Origin: Leadbetterella sp.
Lineage (GTDB): Bacteria > Bacteroidota > Bacteroidia > Cytophagales > Spirosomataceae
Direction of reading: 5' to 3'
Length of the DNA: 64,000 nt
Assembly: GCA_019638185.1 (NCBI GenBank)
Contig: JAHBUH010000001.1
Span: 124,001 to 188,000, forward strand
Every line of letters begins with the position of its first letter. The stretch's first letter is position 1. The notes below the pieces were generated by a model. It did no database searches, was not told the DNA's origin, and was given only the letters and a program-made list of their open reading frames with translations. Below, one piece after another: positions 26,388 through 34,901 of this stretch. A program made the position numbers and the translations under genes.

Positions 26388-26409
26388 TAATATAGAGTTT
26401 AAAACTCCA

Positions 26410-26417
26410 CAAAAGTA
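26410..26417 (-). promoter_or_regulatory. -7 promoter box for the transketolase operon
   Basis: On the minus strand TACTTTTG matches TAnnTTTG, 22 bases before the ATG at 26387. No -33 is visible at 19-21 bases. Confidence 0.5.
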
Positions 26418-26490
26418 TCCATTTTCTTCCGATGCGTAAAATAATTATGCAGGTGTTATGCAATATATGATGAAAGAAATGCAGGATTTT

Positions 26491-26521
26491 ATTGGAAACT
26501 ATGGAAATAGTTATAACTTTG
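26491..26521 (+). promoter_or_regulatory. promoter and palindromic operator of the BlaI-type repressor gene
   Basis: A -33 ATTG (26491-26494) is 19 bases from the -7 TAACTTTG (26514-26521). The spacer contains a perfect interrupted palindrome, AACTAT-GGAA-ATAGTT (26497-26512). A palindrome between -33 and -7 upstream of a BlaI-family gene is the expected place for autorepression. A direct repeat TTATGCA (26445-26451 and 26456-26462) lies further upstream. Confidence 0.65.
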
Positions 26522-26549
26522 GAGTGAAAAACCTAACTGAACAGTAATT

Positions 26550-26927
26550 ATGTCAGAACTATTAAGAGAATTAACGCGGGCCGAGGAGGAGATCATGCAG
26601 GTATTGTGGGATAAGGAGCGGTCATTTGTAAAGGAAGTCATAGAAGTGCTTCCCGAGCCTAAACCGGCTTATAACACGGTGTCTACCATCATCCGGATCC
26701 TGGAGCAAAAGGGATTTGTGGCCCACCAGGCCTTTGGTAAAACCCACCAGTATTTCCCGGTGGTGAGTAAAGAAGAATACCGGAAGTTTGTCACGGGCAA
26801 ACTGATGAGCGGGTATTTTGATAATTCGGTAGGGAACATGCTGTCTTTTTTCGTGAAGGAGCAGCAGGTGGACCTGAAAGATGCCGATGAGCTTTTAAAG
26901 ATGATAGAGGAGCTTAAAAATCAGTAA
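26550..26927 (+). CDS. BlaI/MecI-family transcriptional repressor
   Basis: 125 residues. The winged-helix N-terminus reads LTRAEEEIMQVLWDKERSFVKEVIEVLP, then YNTVSTIIRILEQKGFVAHQAFGKTHQYFPVVS, typical of BlaI/MecI. The C-terminal dimerisation helices follow, and a cleavage site would lie in this half in the beta-lactamase system. The partner M56 sensor gene begins six bases after the stop. Other members of this pair in Bacteroidota have no link to beta-lactams, so the signal sensed is unknown. Confidence 0.92.
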   Translation: MSELLRELTRAEEEIMQVLWDKERSFVKEVIEVLPEPKPAYNTVSTIIRILEQKGFVAHQAFGKTHQYFPVVSKEEYRKFVTGKLMSGYFDNSVGNMLSFFVKEQQVDLKDADELLKMIEELKNQ

Positions 26928-26932
26928 AGATC

Positions 26933-28342
26933 ATGCATTATTTGATCCAGGTTAATCTGTATTTGGTGGTGTTCTTCGGCTTTTACGTCTTATTCCTGCG
27001 GAAAGAGACGTTTTACCAGGCTAACCGCTTTTACCTTATGCTCAGTGGGATCATGTCTTTTGTGATCCCTTTCCTGCATACGGCATGGGTGAAGGGGTGG
27101 TTTGTGACCCGGGAGGTCAGCCACATCATGGCCAGTTATGATACCACCGCGCTGGAGACCCCCATTACGGCGGTGGCGGGTACCCACCTGATTTCCCTGA
27201 GTCATATTCTGCTGGGCCTTTACGTGGCCGGATTGGTTTTTTACACCTGGAAGTTCGGCGTGAGCATCTTCCGTACCATCCGTTTTGTGGCTGATTTTAC
27301 CGGCGATGACGCGCAGGCCTTTTCTTTTTTCGGCAAGGTGCGGGTAGGGAAGTCGCTGCTGCGGTATAAGCCCGTCCTGGACCATGAGCGGATCCATGTG
27401 ATCCAGTGTCACTCGTTTGATGTCATCCTCTTTGAAGTGATCTCCATTCTGTGCTGGGTTAATCCCCTGGTGTATGTCCTGAAAAGAGAGATCCGGCTCC
27501 TGCACGAGTACCAGGCCGATGCCTATGCCAGCCGAATGGCCGGATCCAAAGCCTATTACGCGGCGCTGCTGCTGAGCCGGAAGTTTGGCGTAACGCCGGA
27601 GTCCATCCTGGGGAACAGCTTTTTTAAGCAGTCTTTACTCAAATCCCGGATTCAGATGTTAAGCAAGGAGAGTTCGCATAAGCGCGCCCTGCTGAAATAC
27701 GGGTTTATAGCGCCCATCTTCCTGGGCATGATGGTGCTGGCATCGGCCAGTATAGCCCGCTCTGAAAACCTGGGGAAAATAGAGAAATATTCCGAAGACC
27801 TGGTGTTTGAGAACCCGGCACCGCGGCTGATTGCTGACCGGAAGGAAGTGAAGGTAGACCTGACCGAGTTCCGGAAAAATGGTACCGTGAAAAACCTGGC
27901 AGAAGAAGACGATATCACCTTTGAAAAAGAAAAAGTAACCCAAAGGGATATCCCGCCGCCGCCCATGGAGAAGAGACCGGAAAAGATAGAGCTGCAGTTC
28001 ACTGAAATCCCCTTCAGAGACGAAGAGGTCTTTGTAGGGGTGGAAAGTCAGCCCTATTACCCCGGTGGGGAAGACGCCATGTACCGGTTCCTGAATACAA
28101 ATATCCGCTATCCCTCGGCGGCTGCCCGGGCCAATATACAGGGCCGGGTAACGCTCCAGTTTATCGTGGAGAAAGATGGTACGGTGACTTCCCCGAAAGT
28201 ACTGAAGGGAATCGGGTTTGGCGCAGATGAGGAGGCCGTACGGGTGGTCTCCAGCATGCCGCAATGGACCCCGGGTATGCAAAACGGGCGCTCTGTACGG
28301 GTATATTACACTATTCCTATTATGTTTACGCTTTCTGAGTAA
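26933..28342 (+). CDS. BlaR1-like M56 membrane metallopeptidase with TonB C-terminal domain
   Basis: 469 residues. About four TM segments in the first 285 residues. The metallopeptidase motif HERIH is at 151-155, followed by QCHSFDVILFEVISILCWVNP and the HEYQAD Glu region. After a TM helix near 265-285 comes a Pro- and charge-rich linker (330-370), then a TonB-like C-terminal domain (YPGGEDAMYRFLNTNIRYPS, ANIQGRVTLQFIVEKDG, PQWTPGMQNGRSVRVYYTIPIMF). Signal sensing through the membrane and cleavage of the BlaI repressor is the expected role. It is coexpressed with that repressor, six bases upstream. Confidence 0.9.
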   Translation: MHYLIQVNLYLVVFFGFYVLFLRKETFYQANRFYLMLSGIMSFVIPFLHTAWVKGWFVTREVSHIMASYDTTALETPITAVAGTHLISLSHILLGLYVAGLVFYTWKFGVSIFRTIRFVADFTGDDAQAFSFFGKVRVGKSLLRYKPVLDHERIHVIQCHSFDVILFEVISILCWVNPLVYVLKREIRLLHEYQADAYASRMAGSKAYYAALLLSRKFGVTPESILGNSFFKQSLLKSRIQMLSKESSHKRALLKYGFIAPIFLGMMVLASASIARSENLGKIEKYSEDLVFENPAPRLIADRKEVKVDLTEFRKNGTVKNLAEEDDITFEKEKVTQRDIPPPPMEKRPEKIELQFTEIPFRDEEVFVGVESQPYYPGGEDAMYRFLNTNIRYPSAAARANIQGRVTLQFIVEKDGTVTSPKVLKGIGFGADEEAVRVVSSMPQWTPGMQNGRSVRVYYTIPIMFTLSE

Positions 28343-28400
28343 AGGATATAGGGGCTCATTATACAGGCTGAACCGCTAAAGGTTTTACGGCGCAAAATTT

Positions 28401-28853
28401 TCAGGCGCCCAGAATCTGCTCGCTGTGATTTTTGGATTTTACATCCTCAATAATATCAGTGATGATCCCGTTTTCATCGATCACAAAAGTGGTGCGTTTC
28501 AGCCCCATGTAATGCTTCCCGAAGGTGAATTTCTCACCCCATACGTCAAAGAGATTCACCAGCTGCTGGCCGGTATCTTCCAGCAGGTCAAAGGGCAGCT
28601 TAAATTTCTCCCGGAACCGCTGATGCGATTTTTCCGAATCCGTACTCACGCCCAGGATCTCATACCCCACCTGACGGAATTTCGTGTAGTTATCCCGCAG
28701 GTTACAGGCCTCTACGGTACAGGTGGGGGTATTGTCTTTGGGATAAAAATACAGCACCAGCTTTTTCCCCTGGAAATCGCTGAGTTTCAGCAGGCGGCCA
28801 TCCTGGTTACGGGCTTCAAAATAAGGGGCTTTATCGCCGGGTTTTAATTTCAT
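28401..28853 (-). CDS. bcp: thioredoxin-dependent thiol peroxidase (Bcp)
   Basis: 150 residues. Peroxidatic Cys45 lies in TPTCTVEAC, with the resolving Cys at 50, as in E. coli Bcp (Cys45 and Cys50). Other markers are GDKAPYFEARNQDG and LVLYFYPKD. It reduces peroxides using thioredoxin. It is one base downstream of the M23 peptidase gene on the same strand. Confidence 0.95.
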   Translation of the reverse strand: MKLKPGDKAPYFEARNQDGRLLKLSDFQGKKLVLYFYPKDNTPTCTVEACNLRDNYTKFRQVGYEILGVSTDSEKSHQRFREKFKLPFDLLEDTGQQLVNLFDVWGEKFTFGKHYMGLKRTTFVIDENGIITDIIEDVKSKNHSEQILGA

Positions 28854-28854
28854 G

Positions 28855-30702
28855 TTATGGAATAACGGTTTCGTATGACTGTGTATTGTTACAAAAATCA
28901 GTGACTTTCAGCACCAGGTTTCCGGAAAAAGACTGGTCTGCATCGCGTTTCCGGGCCCAGATAGCCCCGGTTTTATATTCATAATCCATCAGGACCCATT
29001 CGCCGTTCACATAGCATTCTATCTTCTGGATGCCGGAGAGCTTATCGGCTATGGTGAAGCGGAGCGCGTCGGCATTGACCGTGCGGGGCGTGATGGAAGG
29101 TGGGTCAAAATCATAGAGGGTCAGATAGGTGCCAAACTCCCGGGTTTTGAAACTGATGGTCTTGTCTTTCCACTGTCCGCCGATGAATTTTCTTTTCTGG
29201 CCCTCCAGGTACACTTTCTGTTTCTCCGGGTAGGTAACCTGGCCGGTCTTGGTCCAGTGCAGCTGGGCATCGCCTTTCAGCGGAATCACGTCTTCGTGCA
29301 GCACCAGGGCCTCATCGCTGACATTGGTGAAAATGTAGGCGTCATCGTAAAGGGTTCCGCTGAAGTCGCCCTGGAGATTAGGGATATTGATCTGGGGGTT
29401 TTGCAGGGTGATGGCGGTGTTTACCGGCAGGCTTACCTTTTTATCGCCAATGAGCACCTGCTCCGGGAAACCTTCTTTCAGGTCGTATACCGCAGTACGG
29501 GCGCCGGATGAGGAACTGCGGACAGGTACGCTGATCTCCTTGCCGCCGTAGGTGATGATCCTTATGTTATCTGTATCTTCCGTGGTATTTATTTTAAGGA
29601 AGTTATTCATGACGCTAACCGCCTGCAGGGCGGGTTCGGCCAGGATTTCGGTGTTATCTTTCACCAGGTTAAATCCCAGTGAGGCGGCGTTACCGTGCGA
29701 GTCCCGCACCCGGATACTGACCTCATTCTGCGCTTTTTCGGGTTTTAGAAGGCCCCAGTGGTTATTGGATTCGTAGAAATCAAAGCTGTTCGCCTCTTCC
29801 ACGTAGCACTTGTGAACCTTCCGGCCGCTTTTGATCAGCTCTTCATAATTTACGTGGATGTTCATGTCCAGCTTATTATGAAAGGCCATGCGGTCCAGCC
29901 GGAAGCGGTACTGGCGTTTATCATTCATCTCCAGCTCAATTTCATTCACCCCCAGCCGGAAAGGCGAATTAGCGGCACGGTCATAGGTCAGGATCTCCAC
30001 GCCGATCAGGCCCGTGGCCCGGATCTGCTGGGACAGGAAATACCGGCTTCCCTGCTTCACGGGTTTGAAATCGAAACTACCAAATTTACCGTTGATCCGC
30101 GCATCCGCCGACATGCATTTCAGGGTAATCACTTCTATCACCGGGGGCGTAAGGTCATGAATCTCTTTAAAGCCGAACTGCTCGGGGTCCAGGGCATTTT
30201 CTTTTTCATCCCGGATCTCAAAGTGCAGGTGGGGGCCTGCAGAACCGCCGGTATTCCCGGACAGCGCCACCAGGTCACCCTGCGCATAGTTAAACCGGCC
30301 GGCCTCTATGGGTAAGTCTATTTCCCAGGTTTTCTGCTCGTATTGTTTGGAGGTAAGGTAACGGTTGAGCTCGGCATTAAATTCTTTCAGGTGCGCGTAC
30401 ACGGTGGTGTAGCCGTTAGGGTGGGTGATATAGAGCACATTACCGTAGCCGCCGTTTTGGACGCGGATCCGGGAAACATAGCCGTCAGCGGCCGCCACCA
30501 CGCGTTTTCCTTCCTGGCCGCCGGTGCGGACATCCAGGCCGGAGTGGAAGTGATTGATCCGGATGTCACCGAAGCAGCCCGACAGCGACGTGGCCTGCCC
30601 CGGGTTAATGGGCATGATGAAGTAGCCTTTGGGGAAACTTTGCTGGGCCCGGGTATTAAAAAAGAGTATAAGCGTGAAAGCGAGTAATATTGTTTTTTTC
30701 AT
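28855..30702 (-). CDS. exported M23-family peptidase with long C-terminal beta region
   Basis: 615 residues with signal peptide MKKTILLAFTLILFFNTRAQ. The LytM domain is at the N-terminus: Zn ligands His53 and Asp57 in HSGLD, YAHLKEF and GPHLHFEI. The rest (about 190-615) is beta-rich with no catalytic motif and may be immunoglobulin-like or a binding region. It probably cuts peptidoglycan cross-links or acts as an activator; the HxxxD...HxH set suggests an active peptidase. It reads into bcp. Confidence 0.9.
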   Translation of the reverse strand: MKKTILLAFTLILFFNTRAQQSFPKGYFIMPINPGQATSLSGCFGDIRINHFHSGLDVRTGGQEGKRVVAAADGYVSRIRVQNGGYGNVLYITHPNGYTTVYAHLKEFNAELNRYLTSKQYEQKTWEIDLPIEAGRFNYAQGDLVALSGNTGGSAGPHLHFEIRDEKENALDPEQFGFKEIHDLTPPVIEVITLKCMSADARINGKFGSFDFKPVKQGSRYFLSQQIRATGLIGVEILTYDRAANSPFRLGVNEIELEMNDKRQYRFRLDRMAFHNKLDMNIHVNYEELIKSGRKVHKCYVEEANSFDFYESNNHWGLLKPEKAQNEVSIRVRDSHGNAASLGFNLVKDNTEILAEPALQAVSVMNNFLKINTTEDTDNIRIITYGGKEISVPVRSSSSGARTAVYDLKEGFPEQVLIGDKKVSLPVNTAITLQNPQINIPNLQGDFSGTLYDDAYIFTNVSDEALVLHEDVIPLKGDAQLHWTKTGQVTYPEKQKVYLEGQKRKFIGGQWKDKTISFKTREFGTYLTLYDFDPPSITPRTVNADALRFTIADKLSGIQKIECYVNGEWVLMDYEYKTGAIWARKRDADQSFSGNLVLKVTDFCNNTQSYETVIP

Positions 30703-30735
30703 TTGTCTCAGGTTCGGAATCTAAACGGAGGCCTT

Positions 30736-31344
30736 TTATTTCACTTCAAAGTCCAGTAAAACCTGCCCTTCAAGAGTGCCCGTGAGGCGGTCGCCCGGGT
30801 GCACGGGCCCTACACCCGCCGGGGTGCCGGTAAAGATCAGGTCGCCAGTTTTGAGGGTAAAATACCGGGAAACGAAGGCCACCAGGTAATCAAAGGAATA
30901 GATCATCAGGGAAGTGTTTCCTGACTGCCTGCCCTCGCCGTTTACTTCCAGCCGGAAGTTCAGGTTCTTCAGGTCGTAATCCTGTTTGGGCAGGAATTCC
31001 GATAGGGGAGCCGAGCCGTTAAAGCCTTTGGCCAGGTCCCAGGGTAAGCCTTTCGCTTTGAGTTTAGCCTGGAGGTCACGGGCGGTAAAATCTATCCCCA
31101 GCCCGATCTCATCGTAATATTTATGCGCAAATTTTTCTTCAATATTTTCCCCCGTTTTTGAAATTTTCAGCACAATTTCCAGTTCATGGTGTATATCCTG
31201 TGAAAAGTCAGGATAATAAAAAGGTTCGTTATTTCGTAAAACAGCGGTTTCGGGCTTTGAAAAGATGACGGGTTCATCGGGGGTTTGATTGCCCAGCTCT
31301 TTGATATGTTCCAGGTAGTTTCTGCCTACAGCTAAGATTTTCAT
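30736..31344 (-). CDS. fumarylacetoacetate hydrolase family protein
   Basis: 202 residues, the length of the short FAH proteins. Conserved parts are KILAVGRNYLEHIKELGN, PVIFSKPETAVL, HELEIVLKISKTG (metal-binding Glu) and GDLIFTGTPAGVGPV. The FAH fold binds a divalent metal and hydrolyses or decarboxylates beta-dicarbonyl-type compounds (for example acylpyruvates). Exact substrate unknown. It is divergent from the M48 gene, with overlapping promoters in the 69-base gap. Confidence 0.92.
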   Translation of the reverse strand: MKILAVGRNYLEHIKELGNQTPDEPVIFSKPETAVLRNNEPFYYPDFSQDIHHELEIVLKISKTGENIEEKFAHKYYDEIGLGIDFTARDLQAKLKAKGLPWDLAKGFNGSAPLSEFLPKQDYDLKNLNFRLEVNGEGRQSGNTSLMIYSFDYLVAFVSRYFTLKTGDLIFTGTPAGVGPVHPGDRLTGTLEGQVLLDFEVK

Positions 31345-31363
31345 TCCCTATTATTATGACTTT

Positions 31364-31395
31364 TTTGACAAATTTACGTCTAAACATTAAATTAG
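31364..31395. promoter_or_regulatory. overlapping divergent promoters of the FAH and M48 genes
   Basis: Plus strand: -33 TTTG (31364-31367), 20 bases, -7 TAAATTAG (31388-31395, one mismatch), before the M48 ATG at 31414. Minus strand: an exact -7 TAAATTTG (31369-31376) before the FAH ATG at 31344. The two signals overlap. Confidence 0.6.
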
Positions 31396-31413
31396 CGAAA
31401 ACTTAATTGAAAT

Positions 31414-32250
31414 ATGAACAAATTAGCAAGAATACTGGCCGGCGCCACTTTTATGATCCTTTTTGTCTGGTCATGTCAGCGGGTACCCCTGACTAACCGC
31501 AAGCAGTTTGTGGGTCTCGTGAGCTCAGGTGAGATGATGAGCCTGAGTTATAATGAGTACAAGGGTTTCCTGGACACCTCCAAAGTGCTGCCCGCATCTA
31601 ACCCTAATTCACAGCTGGTGACCCGGGTAGGCGAGCGCATCCGGAAGGCTGCTGAAGATTACCTGATCCAGAATAAGCTGGGCCATCTGCTGAACGGCTA
31701 CCAATGGGAATTCCGCACCGTGGAGAGCAAGGAAGTGAACGCCTGGTGTATGCCCGGCGGGAAAGTTTGTTTTTATACCGGTATTTTACCCATCTGTAAA
31801 ACCGAAGACGGTGTAGCCGTGGTCATGGGGCATGAAGTGGCGCACGCCATTGCCGAGCACGGCCGTGAGCGGATGAGTAATGCCATGGCGGCTCAGGGCA
31901 TCACCCAGGTGGGGGCCATTGCTACCGGCGTAGCTACCGGTAACCAGGAGCTGATGAACCTGGCCGGGCAGGTGCTGGGCATAGGTACCACCGTAGGGGC
32001 CGTTCTGCCTAACAGCCGGAGACAGGAAGCAGAAGCAGATAAGATAGGCCTGATCTTTATGTCTATGGCCGGGTATAATCCCAAAGAGGCCGTGGATTTC
32101 TGGAAAAGAATGGCCGAAGCCGGCAAAAACCAACAAAAACCACCCAAAATGCTGTCTACTCACCCCTCTGACGAAAGCCGCATAGCCGAGCTGGAGAAGA
32201 ACCTGGATGTGGCGATGAAGTACTACACAGCGTATGCGGGAAGAAAATGA
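31414..32250 (+). CDS. M48-family metallopeptidase lipoprotein
   Basis: 278 residues. The lipobox Cys is at 21 (VWSC). The zinc site HEVAH is at 140-144 with the third ligand in RRQEAEADKIGL. The plan is that of the periplasmic lipoprotein M48 proteases (BepA/LoiP-like), which degrade or assist misfolded outer-membrane proteins. It has a good -33/-7 promoter. The long perfect palindrome at 32255-32317 follows the stop. Confidence 0.92.
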   Translation: MNKLARILAGATFMILFVWSCQRVPLTNRKQFVGLVSSGEMMSLSYNEYKGFLDTSKVLPASNPNSQLVTRVGERIRKAAEDYLIQNKLGHLLNGYQWEFRTVESKEVNAWCMPGGKVCFYTGILPICKTEDGVAVVMGHEVAHAIAEHGRERMSNAMAAQGITQVGAIATGVATGNQELMNLAGQVLGIGTTVGAVLPNSRRQEAEADKIGLIFMSMAGYNPKEAVDFWKRMAEAGKNQQKPPKMLSTHPSDESRIAELEKNLDVAMKYYTAYAGRK

Positions 32251-32254
32251 GATA

Positions 32255-32317
32255 ATAATGGTTAATGGTTAATTATTAATGCATGAACGGCATCCGAAAT
32301 TAACCATTAACCATTAT
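32255..32317. repeat. 20-bp perfect inverted repeat of TGGTTAA units
   Basis: The 20-base arm at 32255-32274 is an exact reverse complement of 32298-32317, with a 23-base spacer. Each arm contains two tandem TGGTTAA blocks. A second related palindrome is at 33390-33449. Both lie a few bases after the stop codons of forward genes, so they may act as 3' ends or be dispersed repeats. Confidence 0.75.
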
Positions 32318-32370
32318 AAATTATTTACTCCACATACACAGCGCTTCCGCTTTTACGTTTAAAAGTAAGT

Positions 32371-33120
32371 ATGAAGCTTATTATCCTTTTCCTGATCACT
32401 ACCTGCAGCGTATCTGCCCAGATGGCTATTTCGGAAAGTGTGTTTGAAACACAGGAGGTTAACCGGAAGAAACCGGTCACTTTTACGCATGTTCCTTTTC
32501 TTTTATTGCGGGTTAATCCCAGCGCCTGGCTGGGGTATAACAATACCTTCCAGTTCGGAGCCGAAGTGGCCCCGCCCATCGGAAAGCTCAGCTTTGCGTT
32601 TGATTACGGTACGGGTAAGGGGAAGAGTAACCTGAATAAGCAGGTGCGTGGGCTTCAGCCGGATAACCGTAACAAGGAGCTGCGCGGGGAGGTCCGGGCC
32701 TATTTTTCGGACTGGTTTCCGTTTTATGCCCTGGATAAAAAGCCGTTTGGCCGGTATTATGCCCTGGAATATATTAACGGCACGTATGACCGCACCCTGG
32801 GTGTGCCCGTGCCCGGTACGCCGGTCACCGATGAGGGCAGCATAGCGGGTATCTACCGGCAGACCCGCGAAAAGACGCACGTACTGCACGTGAAGTTTGG
32901 CCGGCATATTCACCTGCACCGTCACCTGTTCCTGGATGTTTACGGGGGAGTAGGGGCAGGGAGGTCTGTTTTTACTGCTGAGGGCGCTAAAATAGAGGGT
33001 GAACGCCTGTATAACCCGGTGGAATTGGGCTTTTTAGCGCACAAGCGCTACGAAACCCCCAAAAACAAGCAGTATTTTTTCAGTAAAACCCTGGGTGTAC
33101 GAATTGTAGTTCCGATATGA
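32371..33120 (+). CDS. exported beta-barrel-like protein of unknown function
   Basis: 249 residues with signal peptide MKLIILFLITTCSVSAQ. The mature part has alternating amphipathic strands with aromatic girdles (FQFGAEVAPPIGKLSFAFDYGTGKG, RYYALEYINGTYDR, HLFLDVYGGVGAGRSVF) and ends in a hydrophobic strand VRIVVPI, as in small outer-membrane barrels. It overlaps the following lipoprotein gene by four bases (ATGA), so the two are coupled. It resembles the DUF3575-type outer-membrane proteins of this phylum but I cannot assign it firmly. Confidence 0.7.
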   Translation: MKLIILFLITTCSVSAQMAISESVFETQEVNRKKPVTFTHVPFLLLRVNPSAWLGYNNTFQFGAEVAPPIGKLSFAFDYGTGKGKSNLNKQVRGLQPDNRNKELRGEVRAYFSDWFPFYALDKKPFGRYYALEYINGTYDRTLGVPVPGTPVTDEGSIAGIYRQTREKTHVLHVKFGRHIHLHRHLFLDVYGGVGAGRSVFTAEGAKIEGERLYNPVELGFLAHKRYETPKNKQYFFSKTLGVRIVVPI

Positions 33121-33383
33121 AAAAGCTGCTGATGATAGGAAGTTTACTGACCCTGGCCTCCTGCTGGGCACCCCGCTGCCCGGTAGACGGATGTCAGTTT
33201 GTGAGAGAGCACCGCCACAGTGACCTGGTAACGGGTACGTTCCGCAGCCGGTACATGGTGATGCCCCGCGTCCACTTTTTCTGGGATGGCTCGAATAAAG
33301 GAGAGGAGCTACCTGACCCGAACCTGGCACCGAAAGGCACGAATAAGAAGGTGAGGAAGAAGTTTCCGTGGGAGAGATGGTAG
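33117..33383 (+). CDS. small lipoprotein of unknown function
   Basis: 88 residues: MKKLLMIGSLLTLASCW, lipobox Cys at 16. Three further Cys/His-rich spots (CPVDGCQF, HRHS) suggest a disulfide or metal site. The remaining sequence is basic and ends FPWERW. Its start overlaps the stop of the barrel-like gene, so it is probably made together with it. No family recognised. Confidence 0.65.
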   Translation: MKKLLMIGSLLTLASCWAPRCPVDGCQFVREHRHSDLVTGTFRSRYMVMPRVHFFWDGSNKGEELPDPNLAPKGTNKKVRKKFPWERW

Positions 33384-33389
33384 GGTTTT

Positions 33390-33449
33390 AATGGTTAATT
33401 GTGAATGGTTAGTGTGGGGATGTGTCGGGCTCATTAATCATTAACCATT
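33390..33449. repeat. second TGGTTAA palindrome
   Basis: AATGGTTAAT (33390-33399) and ATTAACCATT (33440-33449) are exact inverse copies, sharing their core with the 20-bp palindrome at 32255. A further AATGGTTA block lies inside. It starts seven bases after the stop of the small lipoprotein gene and its right arm ends three bases before the stop of the convergent DUF1801 gene. Confidence 0.65.
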
Positions 33450-33451
33450 AT

Positions 33452-34387
33452 TTACCGTTTATATTTATCGTGCAGGCCTTTTCCCTCGCTGATCATCGGT
33501 TTTATTTTCTCCAGGCGCGCCAGTTGGGTAGTTTCCTGTTTGGCTTCTTCAATGTATTCGATATAATCTTTTTGTTTTCCGGGGGTGAGGCTGTTAAAGG
33601 CCTGTAAGAAGGCCGGATCGGTCTGAAGGTGCTCGTTCAGGAGGCCAGTAGGCTGTACGGGGCGTGATTTTTCCGGCTTGATCTCCTTGCCGTCTTTTAT
33701 GGTCTGGATGGATTCCAGCACGTAGGCCATGATCTTCTTGGGGTTCATTTGGGAGACATCGGTGAAGCGCCATTGCCGCAGGGACTTGGTTTTGCCTTCT
33801 GAAGCGCTGATCAGCACTTTTTCCTTGTCTTCCAGGAACACGCCGTTATAAAACCAGATGGCAAAAAAGTCTTTAAAGCCGCCCCAGCCCACTACATTTT
33901 TGCCCTGGAAGGTATAGATATCGGAGCCCCACTTGAATTCTTTTTTCAGATCGGTGCGGTTCACGATATCCTGCATGATCTCTATCGCTTCTTTCCAGTT
34001 GGCGTTATATTTATGCCATTCGGGACCCTGCTTGTCTTTCCGCCGATCCACGTTATAGCTTACCATCCGCCGGATCAGTTCTTCGGGCAGCGGGGCGTCA
34101 AGGGGGATCTGGATGGCACCTCTGCTGGTCTTGTATTGCCGGATCTCTTCTGCAAAGGTTTCAATGGCCTCGGCGCCGGGATAGATGCCGAGATGATTTT
34201 TGAAGAGGGCAAAATGCACCAGGTTACCGTTATAGCGGAAAGTGGGTATGCGGTAAGAGATGGTCTCTGTGGTACCGGCGGGTACGGTTTCCCGGATGAT
34301 CTGCCGCACTTTTTCCAGGAGGGGCCTTCGCTCTTCCGGGGCCAATGCGATATACTCATCTATGGTAGAAAATGTGGCTGTATTCAT
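33452..34387 (-). CDS. DUF1801 and YdeI/OmdA fusion protein
   Basis: 311 residues with two DUF1801-type domains and a YdeI-like tail. Domain one (about 1-115): EYIALAPEERRPLLEKVRQIIRETVP, ETISYRIPTFRYNGNLVHFALFKNHLGIYPG. Domain two (about 120-230): WHKYNANWKEAIEIMQDIVNRTDLKKEFKWGSDIYTFQGKNVVGWGGFKDFFAIWF. Tail (260-311): YdeI-like LTPGKQKDYIEYIEEAKQETTQLARLEKIKPMISEGKGLHDKYKR. These are soluble proteins of uncertain role, sometimes tied to stress or iron. A four-base overlap couples it with the DUF1801 gene upstream. Confidence 0.85.
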   Translation of the reverse strand: MNTATFSTIDEYIALAPEERRPLLEKVRQIIRETVPAGTTETISYRIPTFRYNGNLVHFALFKNHLGIYPGAEAIETFAEEIRQYKTSRGAIQIPLDAPLPEELIRRMVSYNVDRRKDKQGPEWHKYNANWKEAIEIMQDIVNRTDLKKEFKWGSDIYTFQGKNVVGWGGFKDFFAIWFYNGVFLEDKEKVLISASEGKTKSLRQWRFTDVSQMNPKKIMAYVLESIQTIKDGKEIKPEKSRPVQPTGLLNEHLQTDPAFLQAFNSLTPGKQKDYIEYIEEAKQETTQLARLEKIKPMISEGKGLHDKYKR

Positions 34388-34806
34388 AGGCGGGTATGCT
34401 TTTTACTCACCTCGTCAATGGTAGCCCGCATGAGTTTTACCAGTGCTTCTTCCCGGATATCGGCTGCTTTTTTAGCATAGATACAGGCTTTCCCCATGGT
34501 AAATTTACCCAGGCCTTCCAGCAGGTGTGCCTGTGACTCTCCGCCGGTATGAACATACAATGAAATGGCCGTCTTCCGGGGTGAAAAACCGAGCAGTGGG
34601 GCCGTGCCTTCATGACCGCTGTCGTACTTGTAACGGTACTCTCCGAAACCGATGATGGTGGGGCCAAACATCCGGGGTTCCTCACCGGAAATACGTTTCA
34701 TAAGCTCCAGGAGGTAGTAACTATCCTTCCTTTTTTGCTCTTTGTCAAGGCCCTCTATAAAGGCGGTGACATTTTCGTCGGTATAGTCGGTCTTGTTCGC
34801 TGCCAT
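34384..34806 (-). CDS. DUF1801 protein
   Basis: 140 residues, one DUF1801 domain: the signature RMFGPTIIGFGEYRYKYDSGHEGTAPLLGFSPRKTAISLYV is typical, and the last part KACIYAKKAADIREEALVKLMRATIDE follows the family. There is no known enzymatic role. It overlaps the fusion gene downstream by four bases. Confidence 0.85.
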   Translation of the reverse strand: MAANKTDYTDENVTAFIEGLDKEQKRKDSYYLLELMKRISGEEPRMFGPTIIGFGEYRYKYDSGHEGTAPLLGFSPRKTAISLYVHTGGESQAHLLEGLGKFTMGKACIYAKKAADIREEALVKLMRATIDEVSKKHTRL

Positions 34807-34901
34807 GATGCTGATGTTTTAATTCACTTTGAGCTTATATCCCTTGTATGGGGCCGCATCCCTTTCCGGAAGTGCTTTCCTTACAGGCGGATAGCTCAAA
34901 G

